Made by a program: the position numbers and the translations under genes. Source: Streptomyces novaecaesareae (lineage in GTDB: Bacteria > Actinomycetota > Actinomycetes > Streptomycetales > Streptomycetaceae). Taken from it: a stretch of DNA of 14,753 nucleotides. Under the pieces are notes generated by a model. It was given only the letters and a program-made list of their open reading frames with translations. It ran no database searches and was not told where the DNA came from. Positions 7,679 to 13,996 of the stretch are shown here, piece by piece; position 1 is the first letter of the stretch, and every line of letters starts with the position of its first letter. Where the stretch lies: the NCBI RefSeq assembly GCF_000716875.1, contig NZ_JNWQ01000122.1:1-14753 (forward strand), written 5' to 3'.

Positions 7679-7997
7679 GGGGGATCTCCTCGATCGGCGT
7701 GGGGGTTGCCGGAACCGTAGACGGCCGATCGGGGTGTTCGGGACATGTCACCTACCCCTGCGCTCTGGCGCTATATACCGGACGGGGGAGGCGGGTTGGG
7801 CGCGGGCGGCGTGGATGCGGGCGGTGCGGGTGTTGCGGACGGCATGGTGCTCAGGGTGACGGCTGCCGGGAGGGTGGCGACGGTCGGTAGCCGGTAGGTC
7901 TCGATCTGCCAACGAGTGGGGGATCGGTGTATGGGGCGTGTGTGATCCCTGCTTGAATCGCACGACTCATCCAAACGGAACGGAGCGTTCTCCTCCC
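7679..7997. other. divergent intergenic region, protease-like / lipoprotein
   Basis: These 319 bases lie upstream of both the protease-like gene and the lipoprotein gene. The protease ribosome-binding site is at its left edge. A minus-strand stretch at about 7771-7880 has coding-like third-position bias and would encode a Pro/Ala/Thr-rich tail ending PPPPSGI, but it lacks a credible start and could be a decayed gene end. The AT-rich part 7940-7980 probably carries the lipoprotein promoter. I see no well-formed -35/-10 pair. Confidence 0.4.
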
Positions 7998-8513
7998 ATG
8001 CCTTCACGGATACCCGGGCGCCGCCGGGCGGCAGGTCTGGCCGGATTCGCCGGACTCGTCCTCACCGTCGGTCTGACGCTGACCGGTTGCGACCCGTCGG
8101 CTGCCGACGGCGGTGCCTCGGCGTCGGCCCCGCCGAGCTCGGCCGTCACCTCGGCGCCGTCCGCGCCGGTCGTACCGGCCGCGCCGTCGACGGCCCCCGT
8201 GGCGCCGGCTCCGGCCGCGCCCGTCACCCCGGCGGCCACGCCTCCGGCGCAGCCCGCTGCCCCGGCCGCCACGCCGCCCGACCCCCAGGCGCCGCAGCCG
8301 AAGGTGACCACTGCGCAGCCGCCCACCGACCCCTCGCCGGAGCACACGGCGGCGGCCGGCGGCGGGCAGTGCGAGATCCGCTCGAACGCGGGCAACTGCT
8401 ACGAGGCCGGGCAGTTCTGCCGCAACGCCGACCTGGGGAGGAGCACCCACGACGCGGGCGGCCGGGTGATCTACTGCCGGATGGTCAGCGGAAAGCCGCA
8501 CTGGCAGGCCTGA
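7998..8513 (+). CDS. lipoprotein with Pro/Ala-rich linker and four-Cys C-terminal domain
   Basis: This 171-residue protein has a twin-basic start (GRRRAAG), a hydrophobic segment and the lipobox LTGC with C31 as the lipidated cysteine, so it should be anchored to the outer face of the membrane. Residues about 35-120 are a disordered Ala/Pro/Thr linker that would span the wall. The compact C-terminal domain (about 123-171) has four cysteines (C125, C134, C141, C160) and the pattern NAGNCY, GQFCRNADLG, GGRVIYCR, ending GKPHW. I recall similar short domains at the ends of other actinobacterial exported proteins, but know no function. Four cysteines suggest two disulfides. ATG 7998 begins the signal sequence directly; GGAG at 7982-7985 is somewhat distant. 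It converges with the remnant and TIG gene downstream. Confidence 0.85.
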   Translation: MPSRIPGRRRAAGLAGFAGLVLTVGLTLTGCDPSAADGGASASAPPSSAVTSAPSAPVVPAAPSTAPVAPAPAAPVTPAATPPAQPAAPAATPPDPQAPQPKVTTAQPPTDPSPEHTAAAGGGQCEIRSNAGNCYEAGQFCRNADLGRSTHDAGGRVIYCRMVSGKPHWQA

Positions 8514-8590
8514 GACGAACGGCCGGTCAGTGCGGCTGGTGGCCACCTGTGGCGGTCGGTGCCGGGGTGATCGGTGCCGGGGGGTGGGCC

Positions 8591-8650
8591 TCAGGCGTCG
8601 AGGACGCCCAGGGTGTCCCAGAACAGGTGCTCGTAGGACTGGAGCAGCAA
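8591..8650 (-). pseudogene. orphan C-terminal tail of a truncated gene
   Basis: Read on the minus strand, 8650 to 8591 gives 19 codons and a TGA: LLLQSYEHLFWDTLGVLDA. Nearly every third base is G or C and the peptide looks like an amphipathic helix at the end of a globular protein. A stop codon immediately precedes it in frame, and no start or ribosome-binding site exists. It is best read as the 3' remnant of a gene whose body has been lost, with the break near 8650, where the 3' flank of the TIG gene begins. I cannot name the parent family. Confidence 0.45.
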
Positions 8651-8711
8651 TCACCTTGCGTAGGTGTCATCACCCCAGGCAGCCGTGCCCGTCGCCGGAC
8701 TTCGGGATGCG

Positions 8712-9956
8712 CTACGGCTGGTACTGGAAGGCGGCCCCGTTGCTGGTGCCGCCCGGGGAGTGGACGGTGACGGTGGCCGGGCCGACGGCACCGGCCGGTG
8801 AGGTGGCCACGACCATGGTGTCGGCAACCGCGGCGAAGGACGCCGGAGCGATGCCGAAGGACACGGCGTCGGTGTAGGTGAGGTTGCTTCCCCTGATCAG
8901 GACGTCGTTCCCGCCGGATACCGAGCCCTGCGCCGGGCCGAGGGAGTTGATGACCGGTGGTGCGACGTAGACGTAGTAGGCGTTGCCCAGCCCGACGGTG
9001 CTGGTGCCGCCTGGTGTGGTGGCCGTGACCAGGACGGTCCCCGTGCCGCCTGGTGTGGTGACCGTGATCTGACTGTCGGAGATCACCGTGATGTCGGTGG
9101 CCGCGGCGGACCCGAAATGCACGGCGCTGGTGAGAGCCAGGCCGGAGCCGAAGAGGGTGACGGTGTTCCCGCCGCTGGTCGGCCCCATCGTCACGTTCAG
9201 GCCGGTGACGGCCGGGGCCATGAGGTAGAAGTACGGCAGCGGATTGCTGGTGCCGACCCCGGTGGTAACCGTGACGTTGACCGACTGCGCCGCTCCTGCG
9301 GGTGCCGTGACCGTGATCTGGGAGGCGGTGTTGGCGGTGAGCGCGGCGGTGTGGGTGCCGAACAGCACCGAGGTCACGCCCGACAGGTTGGTGCCGGAGA
9401 TGGTGACGGTGTTCCCGCCGCTGGTCGGCCCCTGGTTCGGGGTCAGGCTGGTGATCACGGGTGCGCCGAGGTAGGTGTACGTCACGCTGTTGCTGGTGCC
9501 CGCCGAGGTGGTGACGGTGACGGTGACGGAACCGGTACCCGCGGGCACCGTCGCCGAGATCTGGGTGTCGCTGACCACCATGAACGGTGCCGAGGCGCTG
9601 CCGAAGTGCACCGACGTCGCGCCGGTGAACCCGGCGCCGTTGATCGTCACCGTGGTGCCGCCGCCCGTCGGCCCGGAGGCCGGGCTCACCGCGATGATCG
9701 CGGGTGGGACGGCGTAGGTGAAGGTGACGCTGTTGCTTGTGCCGAGCAGCGTGAGGACGGTGACGGCGACCGAACCGGTGCCCGCAGGAGAGGTGGCGAT
9801 GATCTGGCTGTCGCTGACGAGCACGAACGACGATACCGGCACGGTCCCGAACTTCACCGAGGTCGCGCCGATGAAGCCGCTGCCGTTGATCGTGACAGCG
9901 GTTCCCCCCACGGGTGGCCCGTGGTTGGGGTTGATGCTGCTGATGACCGGAGACAT
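8712..9956 (-). CDS. five-repeat IPT/TIG domain protein without signal peptide
   Basis: This 414-residue protein is almost entirely five IPT/TIG (Ig-like, plexin/transcription-factor-type) repeats: about 1-82, 84-162, 164-245, 247-331 and 332-414. Each follows the plan P-x-I-x-x-(L/I)-x-P-x-x-G-P-x-x-G-G-x-x-V-x-I-x-G, FG, SDxQI, and TV.GTSN..TYxY. IPT/TIG folds are beta sandwiches used for binding or as spacers. The start is unambiguous: ATG 9956 follows AAGGAG (9963-9968 on the opposite strand) by 6 bases, and the first TIG repeat begins at residue 2. There is therefore no room for a Sec, Tat or lipoprotein signal, and no membrane helix or cysteine was seen. It lies downstream of the 3x TIG gene on the same strand, 152 bases apart, with a very strong hairpin between. 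Its function is unknown; a structural or binding role is only inferred. Confidence 0.9.
   Translation of the reverse strand: MSPVISSINPNHGPPVGGTAVTINGSGFIGATSVKFGTVPVSSFVLVSDSQIIATSPAGTGSVAVTVLTLLGTSNSVTFTYAVPPAIIAVSPASGPTGGGTTVTINGAGFTGATSVHFGSASAPFMVVSDTQISATVPAGTGSVTVTVTTSAGTSNSVTYTYLGAPVITSLTPNQGPTSGGNTVTISGTNLSGVTSVLFGTHTAALTANTASQITVTAPAGAAQSVNVTVTTGVGTSNPLPYFYLMAPAVTGLNVTMGPTSGGNTVTLFGSGLALTSAVHFGSAAATDITVISDSQITVTTPGGTGTVLVTATTPGGTSTVGLGNAYYVYVAPPVINSLGPAQGSVSGGNDVLIRGSNLTYTDAVSFGIAPASFAAVADTMVVATSPAGAVGPATVTVHSPGGTSNGAAFQYQP
9156..9432. repeat. perfect 31-bp direct repeat between TIG repeats 3 and 4
   Basis: Bases 9156-9186 and 9402-9432 are identical over 31 bases and encode the GPTSGGNTVT core of two successive TIG modules, 246 bases (82 codons) apart. 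Other modules of the same gene differ at synonymous sites in this segment, which points to recent duplication or gene conversion rather than protein constraint alone. Confidence 0.85.
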
Positions 9957-9985
9957 CGGGCACTCCTTCGTGTCGGGAACGAGGC

Positions 9986-10017
9986 GTGCCCTGGCTGCCG
10001 TGCGGCAGCCAGGGCAC
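9986..10017 (-). terminator. 15-bp perfect inverted repeat upstream of the 5x TIG gene
   Basis: GTGCCCTGGCTGCCG (9986-10000) is followed by TG and its exact reverse complement (10003-10017). In minus-strand RNA this is a very stable hairpin 92 bases after the 3x TIG gene's stop and about 18 bases before the 5x TIG ribosome-binding site. No T-tract follows. It could be a U-less terminator of the upstream gene, an attenuator or leader structure for the downstream gene, or a protein-binding dyad. Sequence alone does not decide. Confidence 0.6.
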
Positions 10018-10108
10018 AGTGGGTGAGCGGCCGGGGCTCGTCGGATCCGCACCGATGGCGACGGTGACGCGGCTGCCCGCTCGTTGGTGTCCGGGTTCGG
10101 GTCAGGGC

Positions 10109-10906
10109 TCAGGCGACGACGAATTCGTCGGCCACGACGACCGCGCTGGTGCCACCGTCGGGGGTGGTGACCTGGACGTCGTAGGTGCCCGCCGTCAGGG
10201 CGGGGACGTTGCAAGAGAGAGTGGTGTCGTTGTTGACGTTGACGTTGGTGGCCGAGACGACCGTGGCACCGGAGGTCAGCGTCACGGTGCTGCCGACCGC
10301 GAAGCAGGTGCCGGAGACGATCACCCCGGCGGTGGGGGTGCCCGTCGTCCCCGCACCGGGATTCACGCCGGTGACCGTCGGCGCCGCGTTGTAGGTGAAC
10401 TGACCCGCCGGTCCGGTCGGGGCGCTGGTGCCGCCGACGTTGGTGACCTGGACGTCCACCGAGTCGGTGCAGTCGCTGAAGGGGCCGTGGGCCGGCGAGG
10501 TGACGGTCAGGTGGCTGTCCGACAGGACGGTGGGGACGGCGGTGCCGGCCGCGCCGAAGGCGACCGAGGTCGCGGTTGCGAAACCGGTGCCGAAGACGTG
10601 GAGGACGCCGGGCGTGGCAGAACCGGCGCTCGGGTTCACCGACGTGACCGTCGGGACGGCGACGTAGAAGAAGCTCTTGCTGTTGCTGTTGACGCCGGAG
10701 ACGGTCACGCTGACGTTGGTCTGACCGGCGCACCCCGGAGGGGTGCTGAAGGTGACGGAGGTGCTGCTCGCCGTGGTGGGCGTGACCATGGTGCTGCCGA
10801 CGTTCACCTTGGTGGTGCTCAGGCTCCCCAGGCCGGTGCCGGTGATGGTCATCGTCTGGCCCGCGTGACCCGAGGTCGGCGAGATGGAGCTGATGACGGG
10901 TGCCAT
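10109..10906 (-). CDS. three-repeat IPT/TIG domain protein without signal peptide
   Basis: This 265-residue protein has three IPT/TIG repeats at about 1-84, 85-172 and 173-265. It starts MAPVISSISPTSGHAG, closely matching the start of the neighbouring 5x TIG protein (MSPVISSINPNHGPPVG), so the two are paralogues. ATG 10906 is preceded by AAAGGAG (10914-10920, opposite strand) at good spacing, and the TIG fold begins at residue 2, so again there is no export signal. The repeats are more diverged and carry four cysteines (59, 146, 201, 232), one of which is in CAGQTNVSV. They could form disulfides if the protein reaches an oxidising compartment. It is upstream of the 5x TIG gene on the same strand and downstream of IS debris. 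Function is not known; adhesion or structural roles are only analogies. Confidence 0.88.
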   Translation of the reverse strand: MAPVISSISPTSGHAGQTMTITGTGLGSLSTTKVNVGSTMVTPTTASSTSVTFSTPPGCAGQTNVSVTVSGVNSNSKSFFYVAVPTVTSVNPSAGSATPGVLHVFGTGFATATSVAFGAAGTAVPTVLSDSHLTVTSPAHGPFSDCTDSVDVQVTNVGGTSAPTGPAGQFTYNAAPTVTGVNPGAGTTGTPTAGVIVSGTCFAVGSTVTLTSGATVVSATNVNVNNDTTLSCNVPALTAGTYDVQVTTPDGGTSAVVVADEFVVA

Positions 10907-10948
10907 GACTGATCTCCTTTGCTGTGGCTGATGACGCTGCGGCCCAGG

Positions 10949-11113
10949 TCACCGGAGCTGCCGAATCGGCAGTCCGCCGCACCGGGCGTGATCGGGTTCC
11001 GGCAGGTCACAGGACAGGGCCCCGCAGCGCTGCCGGAACTGGGCCACGGAGTCGCTGACCGGCTGGGTGCCGGACGGGAGCGGGCCCTGGGATGCGGTGC
11101 GGGCGGCGTGGTT
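10949..11113 (-). pseudogene. orphan coding-like segment upstream of the 3x TIG gene
   Basis: On the minus strand, 11113 to 10949 is open for 54 codons between a TAG and a TGA. It has strong G/C third-position bias across about 40 codons and a plausible peptide including TQPVSDSVAQFRQRCGALSC and CGGLPIRQLR at the end. There is no start codon with a ribosome-binding site. It is either the remnant of a truncated gene end or chance coding bias in the leader of the 3x TIG gene. Family not recognised. Confidence 0.3.
10996..11039 (-). promoter_or_regulatory. 10-bp inverted repeat upstream of the 3x TIG gene
   Basis: GTTCCGGCAG (10996-11005) and CTGCCGGAAC (11030-11039) are exact reverse complements with a 24-base loop. 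They lie about 90 bases before the 3x TIG start. A second small hairpin, CTGCCG-AAT-CGGCAG at 10958-10972, lies between it and the gene. It overlaps the orphan coding-like segment, so it may be part of an old gene, a terminator or a leader structure. Confidence 0.4.
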
Positions 11114-11160
11114 CTACCGCGCCGTTGACCTGTGGTTCGGATGGACGGGTTGGGTGTCCC

Positions 11161-11291
11161 GTGGTGCCGCCGCCGAGCCTCAACAGGGCTCGGTCAGGTG
11201 CGGGGTGGCGGCGCAGTCGTCCGGGAGGGTGCCGCAGACACCGGCGGCCACGAGCGTGACGGGGCCTGCGTTCTTGTGGTGCCGCCGCCGA
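11161..11291. repeat. 16-bp direct repeat bracketing an orphan Cys-containing tail
   Basis: GTGGTGCCGCCGCCGA occurs at 11161-11176 and again at 11276-11291, 115 bases apart. Between them, on the minus strand from about 11275 to the stop at 11180-11182, is a run with coding-type third positions encoding VAAGVCGTLPDDCAATPH and ending LTEPC. No ribosome-binding site or ATG is present. This looks like another broken gene end in the IS-rich gap. The flanking repeats may mark a duplication or deletion end. The rest of 10912-11600 shows no intact gene. Confidence 0.4.
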
Positions 11292-11493
11292 ACGAGGCGC
11301 GACTGTTGCGCACATCTGCGCCGACAGCGCCGGTCCCGAGCAGTGCTCGAAGTATGTTGGCGGCTCGCAAGAACGCCTCCTCGGACGTATAAGCCACCTC
11401 GTCAGCCGGGTGCACTGGGAAGGCACGCCGGCGGACAGCCCTCCGATGGGCGCCCTTTCGGGCCTGTGACAGGCACCCACCACCACATACCGA

Positions 11494-11530
11494 GGGGCTG
11501 CCTTCCCCAAACGGAGGGGTGGGCAGCCCC
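11494..11530. repeat. two-tier hairpin A (9-bp outer stem, C4/G4 inner stem)
   Basis: GGGGCTGCC (11494-11502) pairs with GGCAGCCCC (11522-11530), and inside it CCCC (11505-11508) can pair with GGGG (11516-11519). Its right side, GGAGGGGTGGGCAGCCC, closely matches GGAGGGATGGGCGGCCC of the hairpin at 13959-13996, in the same orientation. The two therefore look like members of one hairpin family. It may be a terminator, or a relic of the leader of a lost gene. Confidence 0.6.
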
Positions 11531-11599
11531 TGATCGGATACCACGAGTAAGTCAGCTGAACCGCCACACACGCAAGAGGCATGGCAGCCAGTCACTCGT

Positions 11600-12150
11600 T
11601 CAGCGGAGCGCACCACCGGGTTGCAAGGGGGTGGCGAAGCGCAGGACGGTGCCGCGACTGAGGTGGAGTTCGCGGGCGATGGCACGCAGGCTGTCGCCGC
11701 GCTCGATGCGTTCGTGGATCTGCTGGTGGCGTTCGCGGGTGCGGGCGACCAGGAGACGTGGCCTTCCGTGGACGTCCAGCTCGTTCGAGGCGACCGCTCT
11801 GGAACGGGGCACGTCATGCTGGTCTTCTCTGACAGTGAGAGGTTCGCGCAGGTCGGCGCGGTGCCGCCGATGACACGTTCGACGGCCTCGGCGAGGTTGT
11901 GCAGCAGATGCCAGGCGTCGGCGACTTGCCGGGTCTGCGGCGCACCCGCGTGCGCACCGTCGCGCCGCGCGTGCCGGGACGTCGGATCCCGGATCTGCTC
12001 CGCGAACGTCCGCTGGCCGCACAGGTCGTTCCGCACACGAGACGACGCGCTTTCAGGTCCAGGCGCACCCTCCTGCCGGCTACCGGGCGGTCTGCAAGAC
12101 GCCGTCTGTAGTAGCAGTGCAGCCGCGACGATCTCCGCGGCTGCACCGGG
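11600..12150 (-). pseudogene. ISL3-family transposase remnant (frameshifted, core deleted)
   Basis: Minus-strand pieces in successive frames read like one ISL3-type transposase. First comes SSRLHCYYRRRLADRPVAG followed by RVRLDLKARRLVC (about 12143-12040). A one-base shift near 12036 leads to GQRTFAEQ and TSRHARRD, and then directly to GAPQTRQVADAWHLLHNLAE. Another shift near 11870 leads to HRADLREP, DVHGRPRLLVARTRERH and the HTH SLRAIARELHLSRGTVLRFA (to about 11634). In intact relatives a long DDE catalytic core separates SRHARR from the VADxWHLxxNLAE segment, so that core has been deleted. With two frameshifts, the missing core and lost ends, it is certainly non-functional. No terminal inverted repeats were identified. 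Confidence 0.85.
12117..12146. repeat. 11-bp perfect inverted repeat inside the transposase remnant
   Basis: GTGCAGCCGCG (12117-12127) and CGCGGCTGCAC (12136-12146) are exact reverse complements around an 8-base loop. It lies at the broken 5' edge of the ISL3 transposase remnant, about 25 bases from the IS21-type fragment, so it may mark the rearrangement point rather than serve a gene. Confidence 0.5.
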
Positions 12151-12171
12151 CCGAGCAGATGCCGGTCTGGG

Positions 12172-12310
12172 CGGACCGCCCAGCACCTGGGGATCTCGAA
12201 GAACACCGTGAAACGGGCACTGGCGACGGACCGGCCACCGGCCCGTCAACGCCCGCCGAAGGGATCGGCGGTCGATGCGGTCGGGCCGGTGATCCGGGGC
12301 GGTGGTGCGA
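12172..12310 (+). pseudogene. IS21-family IstA-type transposase fragment
   Basis: The plus-strand frame from about 12172 reads TAQHLGISKNTVKRALATDR then PP-RQRPPKGSAVDAVGPVIRG. This is the typical start region of actinobacterial IS21 IstA transposases: helix-turn-helix, then RPPxYxRPxxGSxVDAxEPxIR. Only about 40 codons survive. It lacks its beginning, the whole DDE domain and the IstB partner, and it runs out at about 12310, just before the propeller gene's stop codon (12331). It is in the opposite orientation to the adjacent ISL3 remnant, showing at least two independent IS events here. Confidence 0.75.
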
Positions 12311-12330
12311 CGCAGTCAAGTCCGGTGCGG

Positions 12331-13848
12331 CTACGGGATGATGATGCCTGCGATGGCGGTGGAGGGCAGCAGGGCGGGCGTGCCGGCGAAGGTGGCGGTG
12401 TAACCGCCGTTGGCGAGGATCAGCGGGAAGGTGATCGCCTCGGGGAGCTGGGCGATGCCTTGGGCGTTGGTGGTGGCGGAGCCCAGGATCTGGCTGCCGG
12501 TGCTGAAGGTGATGGTCCGACCGGGAACCGGCAGTCCGGTGACCAGGTCGGTCAGAGTGGCGTTGAGGAACGGGTAGTACACGTGCGGCGGGAACAGCTT
12601 GGTCAGCGCCGGGGTGGCGGTCAGCGAGGTGGGCACGGCGTAGGTGAAGCCGTTGACCAGGCTGGCGGTACCGCCAGGGGTTGTGACGGTGACGGTGGCC
12701 GGTCCGGGCGCCCCGGGCGGGGTGGTGGCGGTGATCTGCGTGCCGGTGGCATTGACGCTGACGCCGGTGGCGGGGTTGCCGCCGATGGTGACGCCGGCGC
12801 CGGTCAGGTTGATGCCGGTGATGGTCACGACGGTTCCGCCGGTGGTGGGTCCCTGGTTGGGGCTGATGCCGCTCAGCGTGGGGGCGAACTGGATGACGCT
12901 GACATTGGCCGACGCGATGTTGGCGACGTAGACCTTGCCGTTGGGGGCGATCGCCACGGTGATCGGCTGGCTTCCGACGGGGATCGGGGCGCCCACCACG
13001 GTGTTCGTGGCGGTGTCGATCACCGAGACGCTGTTCGACCCTCGGTTGGCGACGTACGCGTTGCCGTCGGGACCGACCGCTATTCCCCACGGGTTGGAGC
13101 CGACGGGGATGCTGGGGACCAGAACGGTGTTGGTGGTGGTGTCGATGACCGTCACATCGCTGGACCCGATATTGGCGACGTAGGCGTGGCCGTTGGGCGC
13201 GATCGCGATCCAGTTCGGCTGGCTTCCGACGGGGATCGGGGCGCCCATCACGGTGTTCGTGGCGGTGTCGATCACCGAGACGCTGTTCGACCCTCGGTTG
13301 GCGACGTACGCGTTGCCGTTGGGGGCGACGGCGATCCCGACAGGTCCGGAGCCGACGGCGATCGGGACGCCCACCACGAGATTGGTGGTGGTGTTGATCA
13401 CGGACACGCTGTTTGCCGAGAACCGGCTGACATAGACGTCACCACTGGGGATGACCGCCACCGCGGCGGGGCCGCCGGACAGCGGGATCGGGGCGCCGAC
13501 AAGGGTGTTGGTGGCAGTGTTCATCACCGACACGTTGTTCGAGATGTTGTTCGGGATGTAGGCGTTGCCGTTGGGAGCAATCGCCGGCCACGCCGGGGTG
13601 GTGCCGCCTTCGGGGATGCTCGGGATGGCGACGGTGTCGGTGCTGGTGTTGATCAGCGTCACGTCGTTCGAGCCGCTGTTGGTGACGTACAGGCCGCCAC
13701 TGGGGATGAATGCCAGCCCGACAGGATTGGAGCCGACCGGGACCGTCGGGTCTACGGGGCCCGCCGCCACCTGGCCGGTGGTGGCGTGGCGGGAGGGGGT
13801 GGCGATCTGCAGCAGCTCCCGCGCTGGTGCCTGAACGTCCGTATTCAT
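12331..13848 (-). CDS. seven-bladed YVTN beta-propeller with IPT/TIG and Big-like domain, no signal peptide
   Basis: This 505-residue protein starts with a short polar leader (MNTDVQAPARELLQIATPSR, to about 30), with no Sec, Tat or lipobox signal. Seven 42-residue propeller repeats follow at about 30-323, of the form (G)AP-IPVGSxPxxIAIAPNGxxYV and ANxxSxxVxVIDTATNTV. This is the YVTN family, and seven repeats make a closed ring. An IPT/TIG domain follows at about 323-403 (SGISPNQGPTTGG to GFTYA). A C-terminal Ig-like domain of the bacterial Big type follows at about 404-505 (LTDLVTGLPVPGRTITF, TNAQGIAQL, YTATFAG). YVTN propellers are common in archaeal surface-layer and bacterial exported proteins, so lack of a signal is notable. 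ATG 13848 has AAGGGG just upstream, inside a hairpin. The gene is on the same strand as both TIG genes but separated from them by IS remnants. Function unknown. Confidence 0.9.
   Translation of the reverse strand: MNTDVQAPARELLQIATPSRHATTGQVAAGPVDPTVPVGSNPVGLAFIPSGGLYVTNSGSNDVTLINTSTDTVAIPSIPEGGTTPAWPAIAPNGNAYIPNNISNNVSVMNTATNTLVGAPIPLSGGPAAVAVIPSGDVYVSRFSANSVSVINTTTNLVVGVPIAVGSGPVGIAVAPNGNAYVANRGSNSVSVIDTATNTVMGAPIPVGSQPNWIAIAPNGHAYVANIGSSDVTVIDTTTNTVLVPSIPVGSNPWGIAVGPDGNAYVANRGSNSVSVIDTATNTVVGAPIPVGSQPITVAIAPNGKVYVANIASANVSVIQFAPTLSGISPNQGPTTGGTVVTITGINLTGAGVTIGGNPATGVSVNATGTQITATTPPGAPGPATVTVTTPGGTASLVNGFTYAVPTSLTATPALTKLFPPHVYYPFLNATLTDLVTGLPVPGRTITFSTGSQILGSATTNAQGIAQLPEAITFPLILANGGYTATFAGTPALLPSTAIAGIIIP
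12963..13319. repeat. 105-bp near-perfect direct repeat between propeller blades
   Basis: Bases 12963-13067 and 13215-13319 differ at one position (GCCCACCACG against GCCCATCACG). The offset is 252 bases, exactly two 42-residue blades. The intervening blade is much more diverged. This implies recent duplication of a two-blade unit or gene conversion between alternate blades. Confidence 0.9.
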
Positions 13849-13850
13849 GG

Positions 13851-13869
13851 GGCCCCTTCGGTAGGGGCC
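13851..13869 (-). promoter_or_regulatory. hairpin covering the propeller gene's ribosome-binding site
   Basis: GGCCCC (13851-13856) and GGGGCC (13864-13869) form a 6-bp GC stem with a 7-base loop, ending two bases before the ATG in the minus-strand transcript. The only Shine-Dalgarno-like sequence (AAGGGG) overlaps this hairpin, so initiation may be repressed unless the structure is opened. A CTCGG/CCGAG stem lies just upstream at about 13873-13886. Confidence 0.5.
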
Positions 13870-13958
13870 GCCCTCGGCCCGCCGAGCCTCCGTACGGAAC
13901 TCGTACAGAGGTGCGGATCCTGCTCCGGGGCTCGTCGACACAGCTGGGCAGAAATGCC

Positions 13959-13996
13959 ACGGGCCGCTCACCCCCGAGGAGGGATGGGCGGCCCGT
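13959..13996 (-). promoter_or_regulatory. two-tier hairpin B in the propeller gene leader
   Basis: ACGGGCCGC (13959-13967) pairs exactly with GCGGCCCGT (13988-13996), and C5 at 13971-13975 can pair with GGG at 13981-13983. It lies about 110 bases before the propeller start. It shares its right arm with hairpin A (11494-11530), and the 14-mer GGGATGGGCGGCCC (13981-13994) recurs as its exact reverse complement at 14388-14401. Confidence 0.55.

Noticed and set aside
4739..7720. Plus-strand open frame of about 990 codons
   Set aside because: It is a shadow of the phosphatase, ROK and protease genes, with low-complexity Arg/Gly/Ala content and no family motifs.
7771..8007. Minus-strand open frame of 78 codons upstream of the lipoprotein
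   Set aside because: No ribosome-binding site and an unlikely N-terminus. Only its Pro/Ala-rich end looks coding-like, so at most it is a decayed tail.
11007..11582. Minus-strand open frame of 191 codons in the IS-rich gap
   Set aside because: Arg/Pro-rich with no recognisable domain. It crosses hairpin A and the direct repeats, while coding-type third-position bias lies in other frames.
12900..13700. Regular repeats resembling a CRISPR or satellite array
   Set aside because: The period is exactly 126 bases (42 codons), the frame is open and the repeats translate to YVTN propeller blades.
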